From NCBI RefSeq assembly GCF_041295575.1, contig NZ_CP160452.1, positions 744,001 to 808,000 of the forward strand: DNA of 64,000 nt, read 5' to 3'. Position 1 is the first letter of the stretch; the number at the start of each line of letters is the position of its first letter. The translations under genes were made by a program, and so were the position numbers. The stretch is from Sporosarcina pasteurii (GTDB taxonomy: Bacteria; Bacillota; Bacilli; Bacillales_A; Planococcaceae). The notes below the pieces were generated by a model, which did no database searches, was not told the DNA's origin, and saw only the letters and a list, made by a program, of their open reading frames with translations. Of the stretch, positions 27,234-36,159 are shown in pieces.

Positions 27234-28550
27234 ATGGAATCAGCGGAATTCATGCGTAATCTTATCATCGAAACGCCTTCTTCGCCCGGTAATTTTGCTA
27301 AAGTTGCTTTAGCGATCGGCTCACTTGAAGGTGATATTGGCGACATTCAAACAATAAAAATTGGAACAGTGTCTACAATCCGTGATGTTTCAATTCATTG
27401 TAAGGATGAAGATCATCTACTTTCTATCGTGGAGGCGATCAATCACATAGGAGATGGCATTTCTGTCCATGCCGTGACAGACGATGTATTGCAAGCACAC
27501 GAGGGTGGAAAGGTTCATATGAAGAGTCGTATGGAAATTCGTTCTCTAGGCGATTTGCGTCGAGTCTATACGCCGGGGGTCGCGAACGTATGTGAGCGGA
27601 TTAAAAAAGATCCCGAACAAGCGAATTATTTCACTGGTATCTCCAATTCAGTTGCGATTGTAACAGATGGAACGGCTATTTTAGGCCTTGGTGATATTGG
27701 GCCTGTTGCTGGAATGCCTGTGATGGAAGGAAAGTCCGTATTATTTGATCAGTTCGCAAACATTAGCGGTGTACCCATTTTATTAAGCACGACGGATCCA
27801 GATGAAATTGTTGAAACGGTGAAAAATATTTATCAAGGTTTCGGTGGCATTTTATTGGAAGATATCGGATCTCCTCACTGTTTTGAAGTTGAAGATCGAT
27901 TGAAAAAAGAACTGCCAATCCCAGTCATGCATGATGACCAACATGGAACAGCGGTTGTCACGCTCGCATCTATCATTTCTGCCTGTAGACAAGCCGGTGT
28001 TAAATTATCGGACTCAGTCGTTGGCCAAATAGGTTTAGGGGCAGCAGGATTAGCGATTAGCCGAATGCTCATGGCCTTTGGTGTGAAGGGGGTACTTGGC
28101 ATTGACAGAGATGAAGCTGCTTGCCAACGGCTTGTGGAACACGGAGGTACGACAGCAAAGTCATTGGAAGAACTTATGGAGACATGTGATATTATCGTTG
28201 CAACTACTGGGGTAGCTGGATTGATTAAGCCTGAAATGGTGCGAAAAGGACAAGTGATTTTAGCTCTTTCAAACCCCAATGCAGAAATTGAACCAGCAGT
28301 TGCTTTAAAAGCGGGCGCTGCATTTGCTGCAGACGGTCGACTCGTGAATAACATCCTTGGTTTTCCAGGAATTTTTCGCGGTGCACTCAATGCACAAGCG
28401 AAGGAAATTACATATCCTATGCTAATTGCAGCTGCCCTTGCGATTGTTGATAGTACGAAATCAGGAGATCTCGTGCCACATCCGCTAGATCCATCTGTCC
28501 ATGAAAATGTTGCAGCGGCAGTAGAACGGGCCGCCTTAGAAAGTAGATAA
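27234..28550 (+). CDS. NAD(P)-dependent malic enzyme with N-terminal ACT domain
   Basis: Oxidatively decarboxylates L-malate to pyruvate. The 438-residue protein has an ACT-like regulatory domain (about 8-85, [22 protein letters not shown]), then the malic enzyme catalytic domain: [40 protein letters not shown] and the NAD motif [13 protein letters not shown]. The ACT fusion resembles YtsJ/MaeA-type enzymes of Bacillus and suggests amino-acid control. TAGGGGG precedes the ATG. An IS3-type element starts 39 bp after the stop, where no terminator hairpin is visible. Confidence 0.93.
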   Translation: MESAEFMRNLIIETPSSPGNFAKVALAIGSLEGDIGDIQTIKIGTVSTIRDVSIHCKDEDHLLSIVEAINHIGDGISVHAVTDDVLQAHEGGKVHMKSRMEIRSLGDLRRVYTPGVANVCERIKKDPEQANYFTGISNSVAIVTDGTAILGLGDIGPVAGMPVMEGKSVLFDQFANISGVPILLSTTDPDEIVETVKNIYQGFGGILLEDIGSPHCFEVEDRLKKELPIPVMHDDQHGTAVVTLASIISACRQAGVKLSDSVVGQIGLGAAGLAISRMLMAFGVKGVLGIDRDEAACQRLVEHGGTTAKSLEELMETCDIIVATTGVAGLIKPEMVRKGQVILALSNPNAEIEPAVALKAGAAFAADGRLVNNILGFPGIFRGALNAQAKEITYPMLIAAALAIVDSTKSGDLVPHPLDPSVHENVAAAVERAALESR

Positions 28551-28612
28551 ATCAAAAAGCTACGATGACATGGCACTGGGGACCGTTTATGAGACACAAA
28601 GAAAACACCTTT

Positions 28613-29452
28613 TTAGGCAACCAATTGTCGGTAATCTACCGGCGATTGGTTGTTTAGTTTCGTTTGAATTCGGATATTGTTATAATAGTTAATGTAATCT
28701 TCGACGATTTGAATAACACAGGCATTGGTTGTGCTATGTATGTCGTCGAGATAGAACGTTTCAGACTTTAGGGTGGAATGAAACGCTTCGATTGGGGAAT
28801 TATCAACAGGCGTGCCTTTGCGGGACATGCTCATGGTAATTCCTTTTTCTTTTATCTGTTTTTGATACTCATAAGAAGTATAAACAGCTCCTTGATCACT
28901 ATGTAATATAATATCTTCTGGTAGTGAATCAAGTTGATTAAGTGTGTCTAAAACACATGATAAATTCTGTTTACCATCAATCGTATAAGCAATAATTTCT
29001 CCATTGTATAAATCCATAATACTTGAAAGATATAACATCGATTGTCCAAAAGGCAAGTAAGTAATGTCAGTCACTAATTTCTGTAAAGGTGCTGTGGCGT
29101 GAAAATCCCGATGTAGTATATTATCCGCTACATAAGCAGGCTGACCTGTAACCTTACGTTTTTTCACCTTAACACGACATGACCAACCATATTTTTGCAT
29201 CACTTTCTGGACGGTTCTCTCGCTGATTCCAGGCATTAATGCAGCGATTTTTCTGTATCCATATCTGAATTTATGTTCCGTGCATAGCTTTCCAATCTCT
29301 TCATCACGCTTTGCCTTACTATTTTCTTTTCTACTCTCTTTTTTCCAACGATAATAAGTTGATCGAGCGACTCCCATGTGTATACAAATTTCCTTAATTG
29401 GCATCTTATCTTTAAGTTCTTCAACCAGTTCTACAAATGCTTGTCCAACCAC
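28613..29452 (-). CDS. IS3-family transposase OrfB (DDE integrase domain)
   Basis: 279 residues. An HTH_21-type linker region (MGVARSTYYRWKKESR) is followed by a retroviral-type integrase core with D in LVTDITYLPFG, D in LHSDQGAVYTS and E in NSPIEAFHSTLKSE, so the DDE triad is complete. It is expressed as an OrfAB fusion by -1 frameshifting; a separate GTG start at 29452 is weak. Confidence 0.92.
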   Translation of the reverse strand: MVGQAFVELVEELKDKMPIKEICIHMGVARSTYYRWKKESRKENSKAKRDEEIGKLCTEHKFRYGYRKIAALMPGISERTVQKVMQKYGWSCRVKVKKRKVTGQPAYVADNILHRDFHATAPLQKLVTDITYLPFGQSMLYLSSIMDLYNGEIIAYTIDGKQNLSCVLDTLNQLDSLPEDIILHSDQGAVYTSYEYQKQIKEKGITMSMSRKGTPVDNSPIEAFHSTLKSETFYLDDIHSTTNACVIQIVEDYINYYNNIRIQTKLNNQSPVDYRQLVA

Positions 29453-29754
29453 TTCCTCTCCAACTCTTTGTACTTTTTTAAAACTTCGATTTGTTGCTTC
29501 AAATAACGATTTTCGGCTGCTAAACGTTGTTCGTTTGACCCATATTCTGGTCCCTTTCCAAAACTATATTGCTTGCCAACTGGTTGATAAAGTCGGTGAA
29601 TTTCGCCCTCTCGATACCATTTCATCCAAACTTTTAACTGTGAATGATTTTTGATGTTCAGCTCTTCTAATACTTGTTTTACTGGTACTCCTGCTAAACG
29701 CATTTCAATCGCCTTCATTTTCACCTCATAAGGATAACTCACTCTTGTTCCCAT
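29431..29754 (-). CDS. IS3-family transposase OrfA (HTH)
   Basis: 107-residue DNA-binding protein with an HTH (YPYEVKMKAIEMRLAGVPVK) and a C-terminal leucine-rich coil (ENRYLKQQIEVLKKYKEL). The heptamer A-AAA-AAG at 29473-29479 (minus strand) sits in the zero frame near the end of orfA. A -1 slip there would continue directly into OrfB. Confidence 0.9.
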   Translation of the reverse strand: MGTRVSYPYEVKMKAIEMRLAGVPVKQVLEELNIKNHSQLKVWMKWYREGEIHRLYQPVGKQYSFGKGPEYGSNEQRLAAENRYLKQQIEVLKKYKELERKWLDKHL

Positions 29755-29867
29755 ACAAAAAGCACCTCCACGTTGTATTTAGGTATGGTATACCCGTTTT
29801 TCAACGAAAGGTGCTTTTATTTGTCTCATTTTCTTAAGTCAGTGCAAACTACAAGGAGTGTTTTAGT

Positions 29868-31412
29868 ATGAACCTCAGCACATCACTAACATTAAATGCA
29901 AATCGTCATCCGGATAAAATTGCAGTCATTTGTGAAGGAAGAAGTTATACGTACAAGGAATTAAACGATGAAGTGAATCGGATGGCTAATGGATTCTTGC
30001 AGTTGGGGTATAAAAAAGGCGATAAAGTTGGTATGTTTATGAAAAACTCCGATCATTTCATTATCACCTTTTATGCACTTGCAAAGGCTGGACTGGTTAT
30101 TGTTCCGGTCAATTTTAGGTTGACCGCCACTGAGACAAGTTATATTTTGGCTCAATCCGATTGTATCGCGGTCATTTGTGATGCAGAATATGAAGAAATT
30201 ATTTCAGAAGCGTCTAAAAATGAAACGGATGTAAAGCACACAATTGTTCACCCACAGGCTAGCGAGTCAGAAAACCTTAACTGGGATGAAGTGAGAAGCA
30301 ACAATGTACAAGAACCACCTGTAGAAGTAGTAGCTACTGACGATGCTGAAATTTTATATACTTCAGGTACAACTGGACAACCGAAAGGTGCACTTTTTGA
30401 TCATCAGCGTATTGTGAATGTAAACACGGCATTTATTATGGGTACTGAAATTAATCAGCATGACCGATTAATTCATCTTGCGCCGTTATTTCATTCAGCT
30501 CAATTAAATTTGTTTTTCCTAACAGGAATCATGGTTGGCACGACAAATATTATTCATCGAGATTTTAATCCAGTTGAAGTATTGAAAGCAATTGAGGAAT
30601 ACAAGATTACTTACTTCTTTGGTGTGCCAGCGATGTACAACGCATTGTTGCAAGTGCCTGAAAGGGAAAAATATAATTTGTCTACTGTTCAGAAGTGCTT
30701 GTACGGGGCAGCCCCAATGGCACCGGGATTAATCGATCAAGCAATCGAATTATTTGGTACAGATCAATTTTACAATTTATGCGGCTTAACTGAAGCTGGA
30801 CCAGGTGGCGTCATCTTATATCCAGATGAACATAAGACAAAATTAGGTGCTGGCGGTAAAGCGATGTTTTTAACGAACGTCCGAGTTGTAAATGACAATA
30901 TGGAGGACGTACAAAGTGGAGAGACTGGGGAGTTCATCATTAGAGGTGGAACAGTCATGAAAGAGTACTATAAAAAGCCTGAAGAAACGAGCCAAGCATT
31001 AAAAGGCGGCTGGTTGTTCACGGGGGACCTCGCAACGATTGACGCTGAAGGATATATCACGATTGTTGACCGGAAGAAGGATATGATTATTTCCGGCGGG
31101 GAAAATGTATATTCAGTTGAAGTCGAACAAGTACTGAACAGCCATCCCAAAATTTTAGAAGCCGCAACAATCGGATTTCCAGATGAAAGATGGGGAGAAG
31201 CTGTCGGCGCAGTCCTTGTATTAAAAGAAGGCGAGACGGTAAATGAAGATGAAATAATTACGTTTTGTAGAGAACGTCTAGCTGGTTATAAGATTCCTAG
31301 GAAATTTGTTTATATTGATCAACTACCACGTAATACATCGGGGAAGATTTTAAAATATCAGCTCCGCGAAACTTACCAAAATGAGATATTGCAAGGTTTA
31401 GAGGGGACTTAA
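29868..31412 (+). CDS. Acyl-CoA synthetase (AMP-forming, fatty-acid ligase type)
   Basis: Class I adenylate-forming enzyme of 514 residues, activating a carboxylic acid to its CoA thioester. The P-loop YTSGTTGQPKG, the A5 region FYNLCGLTEAGPGG, the hinge GDLATIDAEGYITIVDRKKDMI and the catalytic lysine in PRNTSGKILK are present. AAGGAGTG precedes the ATG. It starts an operon with a thiolase and an acyl-CoA dehydrogenase, indicating beta-oxidation of a fatty or related acid. The IS element ends 38 bp upstream, so the native promoter may have been displaced. Confidence 0.9.
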   Translation: MNLSTSLTLNANRHPDKIAVICEGRSYTYKELNDEVNRMANGFLQLGYKKGDKVGMFMKNSDHFIITFYALAKAGLVIVPVNFRLTATETSYILAQSDCIAVICDAEYEEIISEASKNETDVKHTIVHPQASESENLNWDEVRSNNVQEPPVEVVATDDAEILYTSGTTGQPKGALFDHQRIVNVNTAFIMGTEINQHDRLIHLAPLFHSAQLNLFFLTGIMVGTTNIIHRDFNPVEVLKAIEEYKITYFFGVPAMYNALLQVPEREKYNLSTVQKCLYGAAPMAPGLIDQAIELFGTDQFYNLCGLTEAGPGGVILYPDEHKTKLGAGGKAMFLTNVRVVNDNMEDVQSGETGEFIIRGGTVMKEYYKKPEETSQALKGGWLFTGDLATIDAEGYITIVDRKKDMIISGGENVYSVEVEQVLNSHPKILEAATIGFPDERWGEAVGAVLVLKEGETVNEDEIITFCRERLAGYKIPRKFVYIDQLPRNTSGKILKYQLRETYQNEILQGLEGT

Positions 31413-31437
31413 TTATAAAATGATGGGGGATTTTAAA

Positions 31438-32586
31438 ATGACAGAAGTTGTATTAATTGAAGGGGTTAGAACGGCAGTTGGACGAAGAAAAGGAGCACTA
31501 TCTAATGTGCGTTCAGACGAGTTGGCGGCAGTTGTGCTCGATGAATTAGTGAAGCGTGCGAACGTAAATAAAGAAGATGTGGAGGATGTTATCCTTGGAT
31601 GCGTCACTCAAAAAGGTGAGCAGGCTGGCAACGTGGCTCGAACAGCAGCGCTTATTGCTGGTTTCCCAATTCACGTGCCGGGTGTCACAATCGATAGACA
31701 ATGCGGGGCAAGTCAACAAGCGGTCCATTTTGCATCACAAGCAATCGCTTCAGGAGACATGGATATCGTGATTGCCGGAGGCGTTGAGAGTATGACGAGG
31801 GAGCCAATGTTTTCGAATGTTGGCGAGGTGAAGCCAAGTCCAAAACTAACTGAGAAATATGAGATTATTAATCAAGGTTTATCTTCTGAACGTATGGTGA
31901 AAAAATGGGAGCTAACGCGAGAGGAACTTGATCAGTATGCATCCGAAAGTCATAAAAGAGCCATCTCTGCAATTTCGAATGGTCATTTCGAAAAAGAAAT
32001 CGTTCCGGTGCAAGTGGAAAGAGAAGACGGCACTGTAGAGAGCTTCTCAGTAGACGAAGGGCCTCGAGCAGGGTCAACTCCGGAAGTATTAGGCGGATTA
32101 AAAACGGTATTTGATGAAAATGGTGTCATTACAGCAGGAAATGCAAGCCAGATGAGTGATGGTGCATCGGCAGTATTATTAATGTCCCGTGAAAAAGCAG
32201 ATGAGTTAGGACTAAAACCAAAAGCGCGTATCGTTGCGAGAAGCGTTGTAGGTTCGGACCCTACACTTATGTTAACAGGTCCAATTGAGGCAACGAGAAG
32301 CGTGTTGGAAAAAGCCGGTTTAAAAATTGAAGATATTGATACGTATGAAGTAAACGAGGCATTCGCACAAGTTCCATTAGCTTGGTTAAATGACATCGGT
32401 GCTGACCCTGAAAAACTAAATCCAGATGGTGGTGCTATCGCATTAGGTCACCCGTTAGGTGCAACTGGAACAAAACTTCTCGTTACGATGATGAATCGTT
32501 TAGAGCGTACAGGCGGAAAATACGGGCTTCTCGCAATCTGTGAAGGTATGGGGATGGCGAATGCGACGATTATAGAGAGGATTTAA
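31438..32586 (+). CDS. Acetyl-CoA acyltransferase (thiolase)
   Basis: Thiolase II family, 382 residues. The acyl-accepting cysteine is in TIDRQCGASQQAVHFA, the His in GGAIALGHPLGATG, and NEAFAQVPL is conserved. The final motif reads CEGMGMANATI instead of the usual CxGGGxG, a mild divergence common in FadA/FadI-type thiolases. The ATG at 31438 follows GGGGGA 7 nt upstream; the frame opens earlier at 31420. Second gene of the beta-oxidation operon. Confidence 0.92.
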   Translation: MTEVVLIEGVRTAVGRRKGALSNVRSDELAAVVLDELVKRANVNKEDVEDVILGCVTQKGEQAGNVARTAALIAGFPIHVPGVTIDRQCGASQQAVHFASQAIASGDMDIVIAGGVESMTREPMFSNVGEVKPSPKLTEKYEIINQGLSSERMVKKWELTREELDQYASESHKRAISAISNGHFEKEIVPVQVEREDGTVESFSVDEGPRAGSTPEVLGGLKTVFDENGVITAGNASQMSDGASAVLLMSREKADELGLKPKARIVARSVVGSDPTLMLTGPIEATRSVLEKAGLKIEDIDTYEVNEAFAQVPLAWLNDIGADPEKLNPDGGAIALGHPLGATGTKLLVTMMNRLERTGGKYGLLAICEGMGMANATIIERI

Positions 32587-32682
32587 ATTAATATTAACAC
32601 CCTCCTTTTCTAAATTATAAAAAAGGGGGGATATGTTCCAAGATTTGATATAAAAAAGTAGGTAGAAAATCGGGGTGTATGC

Positions 32683-33831
32683 ATGACTAGATATAGATTT
32701 GAAACGGAAGAACATCAAATTTTCCGTGACTCTTTACGGAAGTATCTTGAAAAGGAAGCGGTGCCTAATTATGACCAGTGGGAAAATAATCGATTAATAC
32801 CAAAATCATTTTGGAAACAGTTAGGGGAGATGGGGTATCTATGTCCGCAAGTAGAAGAACAATACGGCGGACTCGGCTTAGATTTCAGTTTTGGCGTTGT
32901 CATTTCGGAGGAATTGGAAAGGGTCGGCTCGAGCTTAGTAGGAGTAGGGCTGCATAATGACATCGTAGTTCCATATATTGAATCTTATGGAACGCATGAG
33001 CAAAAGAAAAAATGGCTTCCGAATTGTGTGACCGGGGACGCAATTACAGCCATTGCGATGACTGAACCAGGTGCCGGCTCTGACCTTGCCAATATTAAAA
33101 CGACAGCGATTCGGGATGGCGACCATTACATTGTGAACGGACAAAAAACATTCATTACAAATGGGATTAATGGAAATGTATTTCTTGTTGCGGTAAAAAC
33201 AGATCCTAAAGCGGACCCGAAACATAAAGGAGTTAGCTTATTAATTATTGAAGAAGGTACAGAAGGTTTTACGAAAGGGCAGAAGTTGAATAAAGTTGGC
33301 CTTCACGCGCAAGATACAGCGGAACTTTATTTTGAAGACTGCAGAGTGCCGGTTGAAAATTTAATTGGCGATGAAGGAAAAGGTTTCCTGTATATGATGG
33401 ATAAACTCCAACAAGAAAGATTAGTCGTTGCGATCGCAGCTCAAATTGCATCAGAAGATATGTTAGAGACGACAATCGATTATATTAAGTCACGTAGAGC
33501 GTTTGGCAAACCAATTTCTGCTTTCCAAAATACGCAATTCAAAGTTGCTGAAATGGCAACGAAAGTTGAACTTGGTAAAACGTTTTTAGAATCGCTGATT
33601 GAAGATCATATCGCTGGAAAAGATGTTGTTACGAAAGTGTCCATGGCCAAATCTTGGCTGACAGAGACTGCGAGAGAAATTTCAATAGAATGTATGCAGT
33701 TGCACGGCGGCTATGGTTATATGGAAGAATATAAGATTGCGAGACGGTACCGTGACATTCCAGTTGCTTCGATTTATGCGGGCACAAATGAAATTATGAA
33801 AGTCATTATTGCGAAGAATTTAGGATTGTAA
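32683..33831 (+). CDS. Acyl-CoA dehydrogenase
   Basis: FAD-dependent dehydrogenase of 382 residues that introduces the 2,3-double bond in acyl-CoA. AIAMTEPGAGSDLANIKT (FAD/substrate signature) and the C-terminal signature MQLHGGYGYMEEYKIARRYRDIPVASIYAGTNEI are complete, with the catalytic Glu expected in the AGTNE region of short/medium-chain enzymes. It lies 96 bp after the thiolase; a hairpin at about 32600-32631 without a T tract lies between and may modulate expression. The ribosome site (GGGGTG) is modest. Confidence 0.92.
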   Translation: MTRYRFETEEHQIFRDSLRKYLEKEAVPNYDQWENNRLIPKSFWKQLGEMGYLCPQVEEQYGGLGLDFSFGVVISEELERVGSSLVGVGLHNDIVVPYIESYGTHEQKKKWLPNCVTGDAITAIAMTEPGAGSDLANIKTTAIRDGDHYIVNGQKTFITNGINGNVFLVAVKTDPKADPKHKGVSLLIIEEGTEGFTKGQKLNKVGLHAQDTAELYFEDCRVPVENLIGDEGKGFLYMMDKLQQERLVVAIAAQIASEDMLETTIDYIKSRRAFGKPISAFQNTQFKVAEMATKVELGKTFLESLIEDHIAGKDVVTKVSMAKSWLTETAREISIECMQLHGGYGYMEEYKIARRYRDIPVASIYAGTNEIMKVIIAKNLGL

Positions 33832-33843
33832 TGACTGTAAGGT

Positions 33844-33895
33844 AAACAGCTTATTTTATTGGTATTTAACCAATAGAATGAGCTGTTTCTTTTTG
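33844..33895 (+). terminator. Terminator of the beta-oxidation operon
   Basis: A long hairpin pairs AAACAGCTTATT...TTGGT with ACCAATAG...GAGCTGTTT, followed by TCTTTTT. Confidence 0.8.
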
Positions 33896-34126
33896 GATTT
33901 TTATTCATAATCTGGCATTAATCTTTTCGTGGAGGTAATACAGATCGTTTTGAAGTCAGCGTCATCTATAGTCAACTTAGTGCAAAAAAATTCACACCTC
34001 TATTTTCATTCATATTCGTCATATGAGAAAGGCGGTCCCCTGAGAAAGCCAACCCTTTTACTAAAATAGTGAAGAATTGTGGAGTTCAATCATATAGTTT
34101 AAAAAATGGAGAAATAGGTGTTTAAA
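33896..34126. other. Intergenic region before yitT-like gene
   Basis: GTGGAGGTAAT near 33932 is followed about 12 nt later by a TTG opening a 39-codon frame (LKSASSIVNLVQKN...) of unknown meaning. Nothing else is recognised. I do not call it a gene. Confidence 0.3.
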
Positions 34127-34756
34127 ATGGAGTTCTTGAAAAAAGGAATTATTATCTTAATTGGCTGTACGTTTATCGCGATTGGGATAAATGGATTTCT
34201 CGTTCCATTTGGATTATTGGAGGGTGGGGCTTTAGGCATTAGTTTAATTTTTCACTATGTCATGAATGTAAAAGTGGGGCTTACATTTTTACTCATTAGC
34301 ATTCCGATTTTTATATTAGCTTGGTTTTTTTATCGTTCATTTTTTTATAATGGCCTTCATGGTATGCTATTGTCATCTATCATTATCGATGTATTTGCTG
34401 ATATATTAGGAGGACGATTGGTAACATATCCACTAATGAGCGCAGCATATGGGGGAATTATGATTGGAATTGGGGCAGGCATCATGTTGCGTTCAGATAT
34501 TAGTATCGGCGGTACTGATTTATTAGCACAAATGTTAGCCCGGAAATTAAATGTCAATTCAGGAATTGTGATTTTTTGTTTTGATATTGTCATTGTGACG
34601 GTTGGAAGTTTTATTATTCATTCTGCACATTTGCTATTATCATTTATAACCGTCTTTTCAATCGGTGTAACAACAAGTTTAATAGTCTTAACACGAAAAC
34701 AGAAACAAGGGAGATATTCACGTAATTCGAAGTACTCGAAACTTGATGTCTCTTAA
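34127..34756 (+). CDS. YitT-family membrane protein
   Basis: 209-residue protein with about five to six hydrophobic segments; GLLEGGALGISLIFHY and RSDISIGGTDLLAQMLARKLNVNSG are typical of the YitT/DUF161 domain. The C-terminal DUF2179 domain of longer family members is missing. AGGTG precedes the ATG at 34127; a GTG at 34118 is the alternative. Function of the family is unknown. It precedes the phosphatase gene by 12 bp, probably in one operon. Confidence 0.85.
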   Translation: MEFLKKGIIILIGCTFIAIGINGFLVPFGLLEGGALGISLIFHYVMNVKVGLTFLLISIPIFILAWFFYRSFFYNGLHGMLLSSIIIDVFADILGGRLVTYPLMSAAYGGIMIGIGAGIMLRSDISIGGTDLLAQMLARKLNVNSGIVIFCFDIVIVTVGSFIIHSAHLLLSFITVFSIGVTTSLIVLTRKQKQGRYSRNSKYSKLDVS

Positions 34757-34768
34757 GGACGTGACATA

Positions 34769-35344
34769 TTGACGACGATTGGTTTTATTCGACACGGGAT
34801 TACTGAATGGAATAAAGAAGGAAGGATACAAGGAAGTATCGATATTCCATTATGTGAAGAGGGCATTCAGATGTCTAAAGATCTTAGCAAACGACTAGGA
34901 TTTAAAAAGTGGCATGCCATTTATACAAGCCCTATGAGGCGTGCTAAAATGACTGCAACTATTATCGCTTCAGAATTACAATTGACTCATGTCATTGAGG
35001 ATAGTCGCATACGAGAGATTCATGAAGGCAAATTTGAAGGAACAACAGAAGAGGAGCGGATTAAGAAGTGGGGGAAATCATGGAGCACGTTAGCACTGGG
35101 AACTGAAAATGAAATAGATGTCATTGCTAGAGGTATCTCCTTTATAGAAGCCATTAAGAAAAACTATCCGAATGAGAATGTACTCGTTATTACTCATGGC
35201 AGCTTTATTAAAAAGATGCTTCAACGCTTAGTCCCGTACGATGAATTTGATGAAGAACCTGAAAATACATCTATCAGTATTGTGACTTTAAAAGAAGTCA
35301 ATCATTGTAGTGTGTATAATTGTATGAAGCATCATAAAGAATAA
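34769..35344 (+). CDS. Histidine phosphatase family protein (phosphoglycerate mutase-like)
   Basis: 191 residues. The phosphorylated His lies in GFIRHGITEWN, with the second His in VLVITHGSFIKKM and the general acid Glu in REIHEGKFEG, the pattern of PhoE/GpmB-type phosphatases. The start is a TTG with AAGGACGTGA upstream. Likely a broad small-molecule phosphatase rather than a glycolytic mutase; substrate unknown. Confidence 0.88.
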   Translation: MTTIGFIRHGITEWNKEGRIQGSIDIPLCEEGIQMSKDLSKRLGFKKWHAIYTSPMRRAKMTATIIASELQLTHVIEDSRIREIHEGKFEGTTEEERIKKWGKSWSTLALGTENEIDVIARGISFIEAIKKNYPNENVLVITHGSFIKKMLQRLVPYDEFDEEPENTSISIVTLKEVNHCSVYNCMKHHKE

Positions 35345-35347
35345 GTG

Positions 35348-35388
35348 AAAAAAGATTGTCCTATTTTGAACATGGACAATCTTTTTTC
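35348..35388. terminator. Bidirectional terminator after the histidine phosphatase gene
   Basis: AAAAAAGATTGTCC pairs perfectly with GGACAATCTTTTTT, 12-nt loop. Confidence 0.9.
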
Positions 35389-35389
35389 T

Positions 35390-35418
35390 ATTAAACCATC
35401 CTATTGCGATGGATGGTT
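35390..35418 (-). terminator. Hairpin after the nitroreductase gene
   Basis: AACCATCC (35394-35401) pairs with GGATGGTT (35411-35418) and runs into TTTAAT on the minus strand, 12 bp after the nitroreductase stop. Confidence 0.55.
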
Positions 35419-35430
35419 CGTTTTAGTAAG

Positions 35431-36003
35431 TTATTTGTTAATCCACGTAGTCAGTTCTTTTGCGTCAGTTTTTTGTAGTGGTGCTGGCTCCATATCTGAA
35501 TAGCCTAGATAAATGAATGCTGTCATTTCACCTTGTTCAGATAGACCGAAAAACTTAGTTACTCTTGGATCATAACAAATTGAACCTGTACGCCAAATTG
35601 CGCCAAGCCCGAGTGCATGTGCGGTTAATAACATATTTTGAACGGCCGCATTTACCGCAGCAAATTCTTCTTTTAAAATAACGTTTTTTAGATCACTTGG
35701 TTCTACACCAACTGCAATCATAACAGGGGAGCGAAGTGGATTGTTTTTAACGCGTTCGATTTTTTTCTTACTTTCTTCTGAATCTGGATCGTCTTGTCTC
35801 TCGGCTATAATCTCGCCAAAAACTTCTCCCAGTTGATTACGGCCTTCACCTGTTAATACAAAAAAGCGCCAAGGTTCAGTACGATGATGGTTTGGCGCAT
35901 AAGTGCCAGCTTCAATAATTTGTTCGATTAATTCTTTCGGCACAGCCTTATCTTCAATCAGCGCTTTACTTCTTCTAGTCTGAATTGCTTCATGTACGTT
36001 CAA
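35431..36003 (-). CDS. Nitroreductase-family FMN protein
   Basis: 190-residue flavoprotein. The N-terminal RRSKALIEDKAVPKELIEQI, the FMN-contacting TYAPNHHRTEPWRF and GLGAIWRTGS place it with the YdjA/YfkO-like single-domain nitroreductases using NAD(P)H. Physiological substrate unknown. GAGGTTATTT lies upstream of the ATG at 36003. Single gene. Confidence 0.9.
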   Translation of the reverse strand: MNVHEAIQTRRSKALIEDKAVPKELIEQIIEAGTYAPNHHRTEPWRFFVLTGEGRNQLGEVFGEIIAERQDDPDSEESKKKIERVKNNPLRSPVMIAVGVEPSDLKNVILKEEFAAVNAAVQNMLLTAHALGLGAIWRTGSICYDPRVTKFFGLSEQGEMTAFIYLGYSDMEPAPLQKTDAKELTTWINK

Positions 36004-36159
36004 TTAAATAACCTCTTTCTATCAATTATCCATTCTATTATATCGATAATTTCAGAATAAAACATGTAAACTGATTTTAGAAACAAAATAACACAATAGA
36101 ACATGGAAATAGGCTATACTAGTGCGATATGAGAAATAAAAGGAGAGTGAATAATTGTA

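Larger units (their letters stand above)
28589..29829 (-). mobile_element. Complete IS3-family insertion sequence, 1241 bp
   Basis: Imperfect terminal inverted repeats of about 23 bp begin ATGAGACA at both ends and share a CACCTTT stretch. A TTT direct repeat flanks the element (28586-28588 and 29830-29832), the 3-bp size seen for IS3 relatives. It contains orfA and orfB overlapping in different frames with an A6G slippage site. The intact ORFs and clear target duplication suggest recent insertion and possible activity. Confidence 0.9.

Noticed and set aside
28571..28588. TGGCAC before the IS element as a possible sigma-54 promoter
   Set aside because: No TTGC at the required spacing, with or without the IS removed.
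27875..28597. 240-codon frame antisense to the malic enzyme
   Set aside because: Shadow of a well-supported catalytic gene; composition Ser/Thr/Ala-rich and no ribosome site.
32600..32631. Hairpin between thiolase and acyl-CoA dehydrogenase genes as a terminator
   Set aside because: No T tract follows the stem, so it is not called a terminator.
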